Below are positions 45,415-56,551 of a DNA stretch of 64,000 nucleotides, piece by piece. Source of the stretch: Neolentinus lepideus HHB14362 ss-1 (lineage: Eukaryota > Basidiomycota > Agaricomycetes > Gloeophyllales > Gloeophyllaceae); the NCBI GenBank assembly GCA_001632425.1, contig KV425630.1, positions 58,588 through 122,587 of the forward strand. Direction: 5' to 3'. Made by a program: the position numbers and the translations under genes. A model generated the notes under the pieces. That model ran no database searches. It saw nothing but the letters and a program-made list of their open reading frames with translations, and had not been told where the DNA came from. Position 1 is the stretch's first letter. Each line of letters opens with the position of its first letter.

Positions 45415-48182
45415 TCAAGCCGTCTCATCTTCAGGAGGCTGGCCGCTCTGAATTCGTCTAATCATATGGTCGATCTTGGCCTTGTGAATACGGTGATGCT
45501 CTTGCCAACCCTTCCAGGGGTGGTGGGGTTGCTGTAGAACCACCACCAATGAATTTAGCCCAAATAGTTAGGAGGAAACACTGACCAGTTTAGCGAAAAT
45601 TTGGAACACCTTGTCAGACGTTCCCTCGTGACTTGTAGCAAAGAATTGGGCAAGTAATACGTCGTCTTCCTTACTGTAACGCATCTTCTTCTCCGGCGGT
45701 ACCGGAAGAGGATCCTCGTCGCCAGTAGCCTCAGTGTACTCCAACTCATGCTTGTGTCTTCGCCAGAATTTCATCCACGACGCACGGGAGTGGTGCGGAG
45801 CCTGATATCCCTTTTGTTTAGCAGTTATTTCCGTCTATTGACCAGGGACACACCTTTGCAGCCACATCTTTCCAGAATATCACCATATCAAGCCGGCCTT
45901 GAGATCTGAAAAAAAAATACCACGTCAATAATGGATCCCACTATGCTATGCACGATCTCACTTTCGATATGCCAAGAAGCGAACGAGGAATGTCACGTCC
46001 TCTTCCGTGAACGCCACACCCTTACCCGTAGTACTCCTGTACAATGATCGAGGTGGCGTAGGCGAGCGGGTTCGAGGCACAACGGCTTCTTGATGAGCGC
46101 GCTGACGAGCAGCCCGAATGGCTGCGGCACCCACTCCGTGACGGGTTGGTTCTTCCATAACAGGATCCTCGTCGGCTTCGCCCCCAGGCGACGGAGACCG
46201 GTCAACATCCATGGCATATCCACCAAGTCGGATCTGGTGCTTGTTGCAATAGCGACGCCAAGAATAGAATCTGCCACACGAGGATCCTAGATTCATTGAT
46301 TTCAATCACAAACTGTTCGGTACGCACGTATGATGTGGTGCCTATACAAAAGTGGGTGAGTGATGTTGGTTTCGGACTGGAACATGAAGCTAACCTTCAC
46401 AGCGATACGCTCACAGATCTCACGGAGACTATTATGACAGGCGTTAGAATATTCACAAACTTAGACATCTGAGATCGATCACCTTAGAACTAATCCTTGC
46501 TCCTGGCAGTAGTCGATGTATTTTTTCAGGTAATCGATATCGTCCGCGGTAAACAAGTTCCCTCCATATGTACTTTTAATCACCCGTGTCGGAGGTGTTG
46601 GAGATCGTGGCGCGGGATTGCGCGGTTTCACAACCAGAGACGATGCAGGAGGGGCAGGCTGAGCGTGCTGTACTGATGTCAGACGCAAGCAGGGTACAGT
46701 CGTCAGTAAAGAACATACTGGAGGACGGGTTTTCTTGCGCCCTCTTGTCCTTTCGACGTCATCCGTCATTATAGTATCAGTAGACGTAGACGGACCGGCC
46801 TGAGGCTCATTAGTGTATGGCTGCGGTTGCTCGTACGTCTGCTCATACTGCTAATAGCTTGTGTCAATACATGAACAGTAACCCTGTAGGACATTGACTT
46901 ACCGGCTGCTGGTAGTACTCGTTCGTGCCACCAACGCCACTTACCCCCCAAGCCTGAGCCTGGTCATCCCGGTATCTATAGTCGTATCCTGGCTGCGGTG
47001 CCATCATAGCATTCGGCGGTGGCATGTGGCGATGATAGTCGTCCCATCTTGCCTGATCATACATGTGTGTCTGCTGAGGTGCGATCCCATTCGGTGCTTG
47101 CCAGGATTGCGGCGGTGCCGCGGCGGCAGGATGTATAACACCCGGATGAGGGTGCATAACCGGGTACGGATAGAATGGAGGGTGGGGATATGGTGTGCCC
47201 TGAGCGGGGACTGGCTGAGGCGCAATCATGTGTTGGGGCGGCTGCGGCGCTGGAGCAGGCTCTTGAGCAACTTGACTGGCTTGTTGCATGCCCATCTCAT
47301 GAGCCTGGGGCTGCGGCTGAACTTGCATCTGGGCTTGTACTTCAACTTGTGCCTGAGCTTGAACAGCTTGTGCTTGCACTTGGGCCTGAGCCTGAACTTG
47401 AGCTTGAGTCTGGACATTCTGGGATTGTTGCCGTGTACTGCGCCTGGGCGTCGCGTTCACCGCCGTGGTAGGAGCGAGAGGTTGCATATCGGGCTGTCCG
47501 ACTCTGGACATACTTCAGCAACGAGATCCCATCATTGCCACCATTCCTCGTACTTACTGCTCAGTACCTGTCACTTTACATCCTGCGAAGTTGTTCTGAT
47601 ATGTTTGGAGAGCACCTGCCTTGACGCACTCTCGAATCCACTGAGCGTCAAGGACCATTTTGCCCTTCTTTCCCACATATTGTCGGTACAGATTTTGACC
47701 AGACTCTTTATGGGGATCGACTGTTCGAGCAGAGGTCAGTGACATTGGCGCGTGTACCGACTAAAAGGCCAGACTACGACATTTAGATACGACGTACCGA
47801 GAATGTAGGGAACGGCACTGTAGCTTGGTGCCACAATACCACCGTTTGCCTAATAAACAGGCGTATATCAGTATCTGAAGGTTTCACATGCAGTGATGTG
47901 ATCGCGTTACGTCGCCCCTGCCGTGGTTCATAACGGCGCGGTACAAATCCAAGCACCGACAACACGAACTGTCTTCAGTACATTGGTAGATGAACGTACC
48001 ACGACAAGTTCGACAAGGTCGTCTCTGTCTTGAACATCTTTCTCGATGTATAGGGGCAGGGGTGTGCCCATCATGGGCTCCAAAAACAATTCCCCTGTGG
48101 GCTGGCCATTGCTTTCGTTTCCTGCGCGGTCACCCTCTCTGGCGCGTTGACCGCGACGGTTATTGCTTCGTGTGGGTGCCAT
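45415..48182 (-). CDS. RAP1: RAP1-like telomere protein with BRCT and three Myb-like repeats
   Basis: Telomere-associated protein of the RAP1/TERF2IP type. Exon 1 (from 48182) has LFLEPMMGTPLPLYIEKDVQ. Splicing adds ANGGIVAPSYSAVPYILVDP and GKMVLDAQWIRECVKAGALQ, which together form a RAP1-style BRCT domain. A Gln/Ala/Val low-complexity linker (about 47302-47421) and a Pro/Gln/Met-rich stretch follow. Then three Myb-like modules occur. The first is LFTADDIDYLKKYIDYCQEQ with a PHHTFYSWRRYCNKHQ end. The second is AFTEEDVTFLVRFLAYRK with WKDVAAK and APHHSRASWMKFWRRHKHE. The third is RYSKEDDVLLAQFFATSHEG with QIFAKL and QPHHPWKGWQEHHRIHKAK. Each has an intron just before its PHH. The stop is at 45415. 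No C-terminal RCT domain is evident. RAP1 identity is inferred from the BRCT plus PHHxxxxW Myb pattern. Confidence 0.8.
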
Positions 48183-49774
48183 GGGTCTTGGCCAGAAGGT
48201 ATAAGTGCCAGTGGTGGTTGGAGTCCCAAGCGTCTCAGCGAATCAGGCCCCAGCGTTCCTTTTCCGACGGAGTTTCAACTCTACCGTCGGCGTTTGATAA
48301 ACGGTCGTGTGTTTACAGTAAATATTACTTGGACCCTGCTCGTCGTACATTTACCTCAAGAGTCTCTTTCATAAATCACTTTCGTCTCCAGAGTTTGAAG
48401 CCTGGCCAAGTTTTGTATGTGCATTCTACGTGGTTACTCGGAAGGAATCCAAGGCGATGACTTGTGATCACATGACCTGACCCTATATTTGCCATTGGAT
48501 AATTGAAGCGGTCACAGCAGTTATTATTTGCTACAGTCAATGCGGATTACACGGATTGTACCGAATCGCTCTTTGGAATTTTCTCGCAAGGTCATGTTAT
48601 CTTCGCGCACAAGACATTCATCAATCTTTCCTTCGGATAAGGCGACGGATTTGCTCGCGCTCTCCCGCCATCATTGCATGACTGGATCTCGCTGATCTGT
48701 AAGAGTCTTCTTCATCATGATAGGTGGCAACAAGTGCCAGGTGCCTTGCGAGGCAATCAATCAACGAAGTAGAGCTGTCGGCGCCGCCTGCTAATTAAAC
48801 CCATGCTAGACGAGCATGTGGCCAGACTATGGCAATCTCGATGATCGCTGGCCAAGCCAGAGGCTGGCGAGGGTCCCGTGAATTCCCTATTCCGCAAAAG
48901 CTGACAATCAGGTCGACCGTCGACACGCTCGCTGTGAATGGAAGCGCAACATGCCCATCTTATTTCAACCATTGGTTATGGTTCCTTCGTGCATGGATTG
49001 GTGGACGTTCTGACCTCTCGTATAGCAGCATCTAAAACGTACGATGACGCGTAGCGAAGAGGGAAACTCACCAATCCATTTGCACGGAGAGAAGAGGGTT
49101 CCTTCTCGAGCAGCGCCTTACAGCAATTTACAGCATAGTTTGTGAGAGAATGTATTTCTGTCCCGACATTCAGAAACGCTGCCTGTTGGGGCGATGATAA
49201 GACGGTATGCCAGGAGGCGCCGGTACCCACAAAGGCAGTGACACCTTAAAAGCCGATGCGGGGTATGCCTGCAATGACATTGCAAGGAAGTTCTGAGCTT
49301 CCGAGGGTCATGTTGACTGGGTGTGAACTCGCAGCTCTCGCAGCTCTAAGAGAGAATGCAGAGAATGGTCGCGTAGAGGCGCCATCATCACAGCAGAAGG
49401 CGAGACCCGCGGACGCAGAGCAATGATATTCGAATGAGAACAGGATGTGCCAAAATTGGAAGTCGTCCGCCCGAGGGCACTACGCCGTTGCTGCTCTGAG
49501 AAGAGCTGCATCCAGCGCTGTTTCGAGGGGAATGGCCTAGCTATAGACCGGACAAGTAGCAGGAAGGCATGGCGGCACGAGCATTTGACAATGGATAAAC
49601 GGATGAAGAATTAGCGTTGCGTGGGCATTGTACGCGAAGGCGCGACAGTATTTGGGGATATTTGTGGCACGGTCGTAAGCGGAGATTGAAACGTGGGAGG
49701 AATCAGTATCAACAGGGCAGTACTCATCTTCCCTACAGTCCCTCGGTACACTGACCTCTTTCACGCCCCTCGCC
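48183..49774. other. Divergent region between RAP1-like and CDC24 starts, with a possible coding remnant
   Basis: A 1.6-kb gap between two divergent starts, so it should carry both promoters. On the minus strand at about 49325-49050 a protein-like frame reads MTLGSSELPCNVIAGIPR, has one stop, and resumes GVTAFVGTGASWHTVLSSPQ then AAFLNVGTEIHSLTNYAVN. Its end has a plausible GT donor near 49070. No family is recognised and it may be a decayed gene or chance. Confidence 0.25.
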
Positions 49775-52700
49775 ATGACCTCCGTCGCTGGTCGCAAAAA
49801 GTCTATCGTGTCCAATGCTGGCTTCCAGATCGACACCCCCGTTGCTCATAATACTCTACTTAACAAGGCCGCCTCATCATCAACGTCTCTGTATCAGCAA
49901 TGTTCCGCCCTACGCGCCCGTCTAATGCGACTACCGTCTTTTCCTGATTTCTTTGCCATCTCTTCCCCACCAGACTCCTCTCGTCAATCTACCGACCCCG
50001 TCACCCAGCTATGGGACTGCTTTGCGCTCGGCTTCCCCCTCTGTTACATATTCAATCTTTTGCCCCCGCCGATTGCTCCCATAGCCATTGACACCGACCC
50101 CGCCTCAGTCGATGTCAACAACAAGAGCGCCAAGAAGCGTGCAATTGCTCTCTTTGCCATGCAGCTGAGACAGGTGCCAGAGTGCGAGCAGTTTACGGTG
50201 ACGGATTTGTGGGAGAGGCATTCTAATGATGGCTTTGTCAAGGTGAGTAAGCAGCCTGTTCTGTGATCTATTCATTGCTAGAACACTATGCAGGCCGTCA
50301 AGACCGTGACCATGCTCGTTGATCGATTGCCCGAAAACGTCTTCATGGAGGCTCCGCCCTCGTCCCCTCCTTCAATATTCCCGACTCACGAATCGTCCGA
50401 GTCCTTAGCGACATCCGAAGCGACCCCACATTTCTCGGCACCCGCAAACGCACAGGAGGCGGCGCGGATGAATATCATCCGGGAAATGGTTGAAACGGAA
50501 CGCAAATATGTACAGGACTTGGAAGTGATGCAGGTGTGTCTGACCTTCTTCATCTTATTGTATGAGCCGTTATCTCACAAACGGAGCAAGAATTACTCCA
50601 ACGCTTTATCCCAGAGCAACACCATAGATCAAGATACTATTCACCTGCTATTCCCTAATCTGAACAAGCTGCTCAACTTCCAACGGAAATTCCTCATCCG
50701 GTTTGAAGGGACCGCTGAGATGTCGTGGAAGGATCAGCGATGGGGCTGCCATTTCATCGAATGCGTAAGTTCCTTTACTTATCGCTGAATGCGGTACGCT
50801 TTTTTGTGCTGACTTCGGAATTCCCATTGTTTTCATCCATTTCACCGGATCTTGCCAACCTCCATTCCCCGCATGCACGTTCGGAAACAATAGGAAGAAG
50901 AGTTCGCAGTTTACGAACCTTACTGCGCCAACTACAATACTGCACAGGATATCATGTTAGCAGAGGAACAAAACCTAATGGTGAGTGCTCCATTGCTTTA
51001 GCCTGCCCGCTACGCCCGGGCCCTTGTTGGCCTGGTAACGCGCGGGTGCACCGGCATTTTCCGTCACGCTGACAAATATCTCAAATAGAGTCATAACAAT
51101 CTGATCAATGTCAAATCAGAGTTACCCGCGTTCCTAATCAAGCCTGTGCAGCGTATTTGCAAATATCCTCTGCTCCTCGAGGTCAGTGCTGGCGCGTGCT
51201 ATTTAGAATACTCCACTAATATCTCCGTCGTCGCAGTCTCTCGTCAAGGCGTCGCCATCCAGTGAATATCCACATTACGACGAACTTGTTAATGGTTGCG
51301 CTGCCGCGAAACGAATTACAGATAGGATCAATGAAGCGCAGCGGAGAGCTGAGAACAAGCAGACAGTGAAGAATCTGGAATCCCGTGTAGAGGATTGGAA
51401 GGGTCATCATCTCTCCAACTTCGGTGATCTGTTACTGGACGACATCTTCGTGGTAACCAAATCTGATGTCGATCGCGAGTATCACGTATTTTTGTTCGAG
51501 AAGATCATCCTTTGCTGCAAGGAGGCCTCTCAGTCCACGGCCAATGGCAAGAAGGTCAACAAGAGTAACTCGCTCTTGAAAAAGCCTCCGGGTGGACCTA
51601 CGACGCCTCTTCCGGGTGGTGTTGGCCCGCCGAAGAAAAAGACCACTTCGCTTTTATTGAAGGGCCGTATTTTCCTGAATAATGTAACTCAGGCGGCGCC
51701 TAACACCAAATCCGGTTAGTATATCTGTCTCTGTTGACTGTCAAACGACTTATATGCGCTACTTATAGGCTACTCTCTCGCCGTTTGGTGGAAGGGCGAA
51801 GACGACCTAGAGCACTTTACTCTCCGGTGCCGGACGGACGAACAACTGAGACAGTGGGAGGCTGCTATCAATCGTCTGATCTATGAGGTTGCTACCCGGA
51901 AGTTGTCCGAAAGGACTACGTCGAAGTTCATGTCACAGATGTCCAACAGCACCAGTCCGGCTCCTCAGGTGCGCCCTGGGATGCCTTACAACCACGAGAA
52001 GACATACTCCACGGCGTCGCAGACCAGCTACGGAACGCTACCGCCATATCCTGGGCCAGGTAACGGGAGATCCAATCGCCTCACAAGTCCCTACAGCAGT
52101 GAGGAGCAGATTCACAATGGATATGTCAGCGTGAACGGTGGCGGACCGTACGGTTACCCGCCGTATGAAGGGGGTTTCGATCTCGATCCTGACGATGATT
52201 ACGAGGATTACCCTCCTGCAATCAGTAGGCCGCCGTCGGGACGTGGAACACCTGTGGGTGGTCGGAGGTCTCACGTGCCGAGTTCAGTGGATCGGGACGG
52301 CTACGAGACTGCACCACCTATGGCAAGGGTGGCCAGTCAGTCCGTATCGCATCCCCCGGTTCCCGGGCTACCTTCGGCCCCTATTTCGAATCGGCCGTCG
52401 ACAACTCGTATCTCTTCGGCTGCAAGTGTAGCGAGCCACGCATCCGACGCTAGTTTTGGCAACGGTGTCAAGCCCAAGCAATTGCGAAGCCAATTTAGCT
52501 CAACGAAATTGAAGGCTTCATACGATGTCGGTGAGGGCCGACCCAACACCCTTCCTCCCAACGGTATGCCATCGATACGGACAAGAAGTGCCAGTCAACC
52601 CAGCGCATACGTGCCGCGGCAGGTACCTCCTCCAATGCCCACAGCGGCGCCGTGGGTGGACCAGACTCGCGTGCAGGCAAGGTACAACAAGCGGGAGAGC

Positions 52701-53096
52701 GGCTCTAGTCAGTCAACAGGCGACAGCTCTGATGACTCACCGCAAACGACTTCACCGATCACTCCGTATGGCTCGAGTGACTCCTCTATAGGTGGTGCCC
52801 TTCGAACTTCACGATCACAGAACTTCGACAAGCAGGGCCCGCAAGTGAAAGTGAAGGTGCATTTCCACGAAGACATCTTTGTCATTCAAGTTCCAAAATC
52901 CACCGAATATGTCGAGCTTGTCGAGCGTGTCGGTCGCAAGATCCGTCTCTGTGGTCCTCGACGAGATGATGGTCCTTTACGCGTCAAATACAGGGACGAG
53001 GATGGCGACATGGTGTCTCTGGGTTCAACAGAGGACGTTCAAATGGCTTTTGAGTCGTACAGACCTGGTAGCCAAGTGACTCTTTACGTGACATGA
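49775..53096 (+). CDS. CDC24: CDC24-type guanine-nucleotide exchange factor for Cdc42
   Basis: RhoGEF that activates Cdc42 at sites of polarised growth. From 49775 the N-terminus (NTLLNKAASSSTSLYQQCSA, then LWDCFALGFPLCYIFNLLP) matches the calponin-like CDC24 N-terminal domain. Exons then give the DH domain: RMNIIREMVETERKYVQDLE, LLFPNLNKLLNFQRKFLIRF, CANYNTAQDIMLAEEQNLM, LPAFLIKPVQRICKYPLLLE and YDELVNGCAAAKRITDRINE. The PH domain follows (WKGHHLSNFGDLLLDDIFVV, then YHVFLFEKIILCCKEAS). A Ser/Pro-rich linker of about 270 residues leads to the C-terminal PB1 domain: VKVKVHFHEDIFVIQVPK, VELVERVGRKIRLCG, VKYRDEDGDMVSLGSTEDVQ. PB1 binds the Bem1-type scaffold. The stop is at 53096. CH, DH, PH, PB1 in this order is the Cdc24/Scd1 architecture. 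About eight exons. Confidence 0.94.
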
Positions 53097-53895
53097 GTCT
53101 ACTTTATCTAACTCCTTGTCTGTATTGCTCTGCCTCCCCTGGACTACCCTCTGCTGCATCTGACCACTCGCATTCTTCGCGGAGCCATCACCAGCTTGCA
53201 TCGCATCTCTTCTCGTTGTCGTATTGATACATTTGGGATCTCCACTATCATGTACATTGTTCAATTTTTCTGTACTCTCGACCCTCTCAGCACTGCCTTC
53301 GCTAATCTTCGGTATTCTTCACGCCGTGCCTTTCCCCATCTGGGCCGACGAGGACTCTGATCGCTCTTTCATTCGCGCACCCCGTCACTCCTTTCCGTCT
53401 TAGCTTATTATTTGTCTGGATTTCTTGTCTGAAACTTATGTTCGATAGGGGCTCAGCGTCGTCACATTACATATGTAACATCTATTATTAGAGTCATGCA
53501 TTAAATGCTGCACTTCGGGAATTTCTGCCCTGTCAAGGATCAGGCTCTCATGTCGATTCATTGGCCAACCTTAGTCGGTCAGTACTCTCTGAAGAGTTAG
53601 TGTACTTGTCGATGTTAATGACACTATTACGTATGGGTTATTACGCCGAATATGCAGACTAATCTCGGAAGAGAATAAAAGGCCGGGTGCACCGACCGAA
53701 TAAATGATGTTAGGGAGCTGTCGGTGGCGTCGTCATGAGTTTTGATGCGCAAAGCCTGGTCACAAACGGCAACGGCGGCCGGGAACCACGAATTCCTCCG
53801 AGTTGTGTCGCTCTCGTTTCAATGGTTTCATGATGTGCACATCTCCTTGTCTACCGGAGACATCCACAGAGTAGATTGATATGCCTGGAATGTGT
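53097..53895. other. Convergent 3' intergenic region
   Basis: About 800 bp between the CDC24 and polygalacturonase stops. The first part is pyrimidine-rich and probably CDC24 3' UTR. Nothing further is recognised. Confidence 0.45.
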
Positions 53896-55878
53896 CTACT
53901 GACTGAATCCATCGATCCCGGTGAAGTTGTTGATGGGCCCGGCTTTCCCTCCTGTTACTTTCAGGCTCGACCAATCCCAAGTTCCTTTGGATTAAAGTCA
54001 GGTTCAAGTCGTCGTTGATTTGGATGATCATTCCTCACCGAGACAGCCTCCCTTAGCACAATTGACGGCAACACGGTCGGCGCCACTAGCCACGGATATG
54101 GTCGACTCAGCACCAGTGAAATTGATATCCTTTGAGAAGTCAAATTTCGAGTTATTGGTGAAAGCTCGTAACTTACCGAGATCGGGACGCCAGCACCAGG
54201 AACGCCAAGAGTGCTAGGATAGCTCTGCGAAGCCATCCAGCTCAGGCCACCTGGCACGAGGGAAAGAAGACACGTACTTGATCAATTAGTATGCCAAACT
54301 TCGTCAGACCCGTTGCGGTATTCCCCTATGAAGCATCATCAGCACATGGGGCTCGCTCCGAGTCTAAGGCCGCCTTAAAGACGCACACTGTAAGTGACAT
54401 TGGAGACGCTACTGTCTGTGGCTACCGCGTCCGTCTTGATGCGGATAGCCTGCTGTCTGTTGAGCTCCCCATTAGCCACCTCGATATCGTGATGGATTCG
54501 AGTCTGCACACTCATTCGTGATACTGTTGCCGGAGATTACTACACCAGACACGGCATGATTGGAAGTAATCGACCCCTGCACATAAAACGTATGCATCGG
54601 ACCAAGATGAGAAGGTAATATACAATAGCTTACAATGGATATGCCATGGCCACCGGAACAGGCATTGTTCTTGAAGACGATGTTTGAGCCTTCGTTGATA
54701 GCGATACAGTCGTCCTGAAATAGAGTGCGCACTTGATAATGAAGCATATAAGGCTGATGGCAGTACTGTGCACCTGGTTCTTTACTGTGCTGTGATAATT
54801 CTATGAACAATTTGCCTCTCTCGCTCAAAGAACAACTACTGTACCTATTTTCAATGACCAGGTCATTGGTGCTGACGTCAAAGCCGTCCGTATTGTGACC
54901 TGCGAGGTGGTGTTCCCGTCAACCGTACCAAAACACTAGAGCAGACACTTGCCCGCCGCCAGACCATTGCTCTGGGAGTTAGGATGATCACCCTGAGCTG
55001 CGGATTCTCTCTTAATGCAGGAGATGCGGACATCCAGTTAGAACACGTACAGTCGTCCACAGTCACAGATGAGATGACGAGTGGCCCAGGATTGGAGACC
55101 GAAAAGGCCTGTGCGGGCGAGTTCACTACGTACAAGTTCTGGACATCAAATATGATAAGTTATCATACCAATTGACGCTAGTTGAACGACTGACAGAGAA
55201 TGTCCCCGATATCTTGATTCTAGTATGGCATGTCTAAGTGCTATTAGAACAGCAGTGGACCTCTGAACTCACTTTAACATAGGACGCGGCTTCGTTGTGC
55301 CTCCGTTGGACCCAAGACCATCCTGCGAGGTTAAGGTACTATCAGAATAATTAGCTCCTTCAAGCGTGTTTCCCACTGACCCAGTAGAAAGGGCCTCCCC
55401 CATCAAATCTATGTCCGTTGCCATTGACTTGCGACGCACGTTAAACATGAAGTTCAAGCTTCAAGGGACACTCACAAGTAATGTCATCCCCGCTAATAAT
55501 ACACCGAATTAGACAAGAAATCACTACAGCGTTTTGCATTGAGATAGATACCTGATAGTGAACAGCGGCCCAGCCCAGCTCTTGTTTCCAAACAAGACGT
55601 CACCCTCTGCAAAATCGTTACTCAATTGAACGGGGCTGACAGAGTAAACAGGTCTACTGACGCAAATTCACGGTCGCACCGTTTACAAGAGACAAGGTGA
55701 ACCCTTCGCCAGCTGGAACGGTGAACGCGTTGATGTTCACGGTCGAGCACTTCTGAGCCGAGGCGACGTCACTTAGAGATGCTATAGTGCCTACGCAGTC
55801 GCTACTGCGAGGGAGGCCTGCAGCATTCGAGACGACTGCGCAAGATGCAAGAATAAAAGGGATGAACTTCGCGGACAT
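53896..55878 (-). CDS. Secreted polygalacturonase, GH28
   Basis: Extracellular pectin-degrading enzyme of glycoside hydrolase family 28, which hydrolyses alpha-1,4-galacturonan with a parallel beta-helix fold. The start at 55878 gives a signal peptide (MSAKFIPFILASCAVVSNA). Then comes CVGTIASLSDVASAQKCSTV and GATVNL, GDVLFGNKSWAGPLF, GPFYWDGQGSNGGTTKPRP. The catalytic core is spread over short exons: HNTDGFDVSTNDLVIEN, QDDCIAINEGSNIVFKNNAC and SGGHGISI. RIKTD (in AIRIKTDAVATDSSV) supplies the substrate-binding Arg-Ile-Lys. Asp residues in DGFD and QDDC and the His in GGHG are the family's catalytic and binding residues. The C-terminus, spliced from two exons, is INFTGAESTISVASGADRVA and VTGGKAGPINNFTGIDGFSQ with a stop at 53896. 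The key residues all appear. Ten or more introns; the finest exon edges are approximate. Confidence 0.9.
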
Positions 55879-56551
55879 AGCCCGGTGTTGACGTTGACGT
55901 TGAACGCTGAGGCTCTAGAAACCGATATCCCACAAGAACATCCCTTCGCCTTTATACCATTTTGCCAGTTATTTTTGCAGCTTGCCAGCGTGCTCCCCTT
56001 CACGACGGACCGTTCTTACGGGAGCCGTGTCCGAGTATCACAAGGATTGTATTGCGCATCGACGTCAATAACAGAAGTTCTGGGAACGACTTGCAGCATT
56101 GGAAGGTGGAAGTGCAGAGTCTCGTCGCACAAAAACCTGGGAATGCATCAGTTGCAACTCTATCCACCGGCCCTCGGCGGCCCGGAGAACATGGAACGAG
56201 TGATTCTACTTGCCAAGAGGACCCTTCCAGGTACACAGCTGGTATAGCACGAGAGCCTCTTGTTGGAAACGGAGATGACCCATCTGCATGAGAGCTGCGA
56301 GTTACAGGCAGTATTAATACAGTAGTGGTGTCGTCACATGACGCGATACCCCCGTTCAACGATAAGAGAAGTTGCACAATGATCGCACTGAAAAAAATGA
56401 AACCATGTTTATATTGGAGCCATAATCTTGCATGAGGCCCTATTGCATGTATCTAGGCTACATAAATTCTAGAGAGGAAACATCATTCTACAACACTACA
56501 CTACATTCCGCGTAGTCCATTGACATCTACGCCATCCCGCACACTGGTTTT
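55879..56551. promoter_or_regulatory. Polygalacturonase upstream region
   Basis: About 670 bp between the GH28 start and the end of the GH63-like gene, both on the minus strand. It should contain the polygalacturonase promoter. No ORF or repeat could be supported. Confidence 0.4.
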
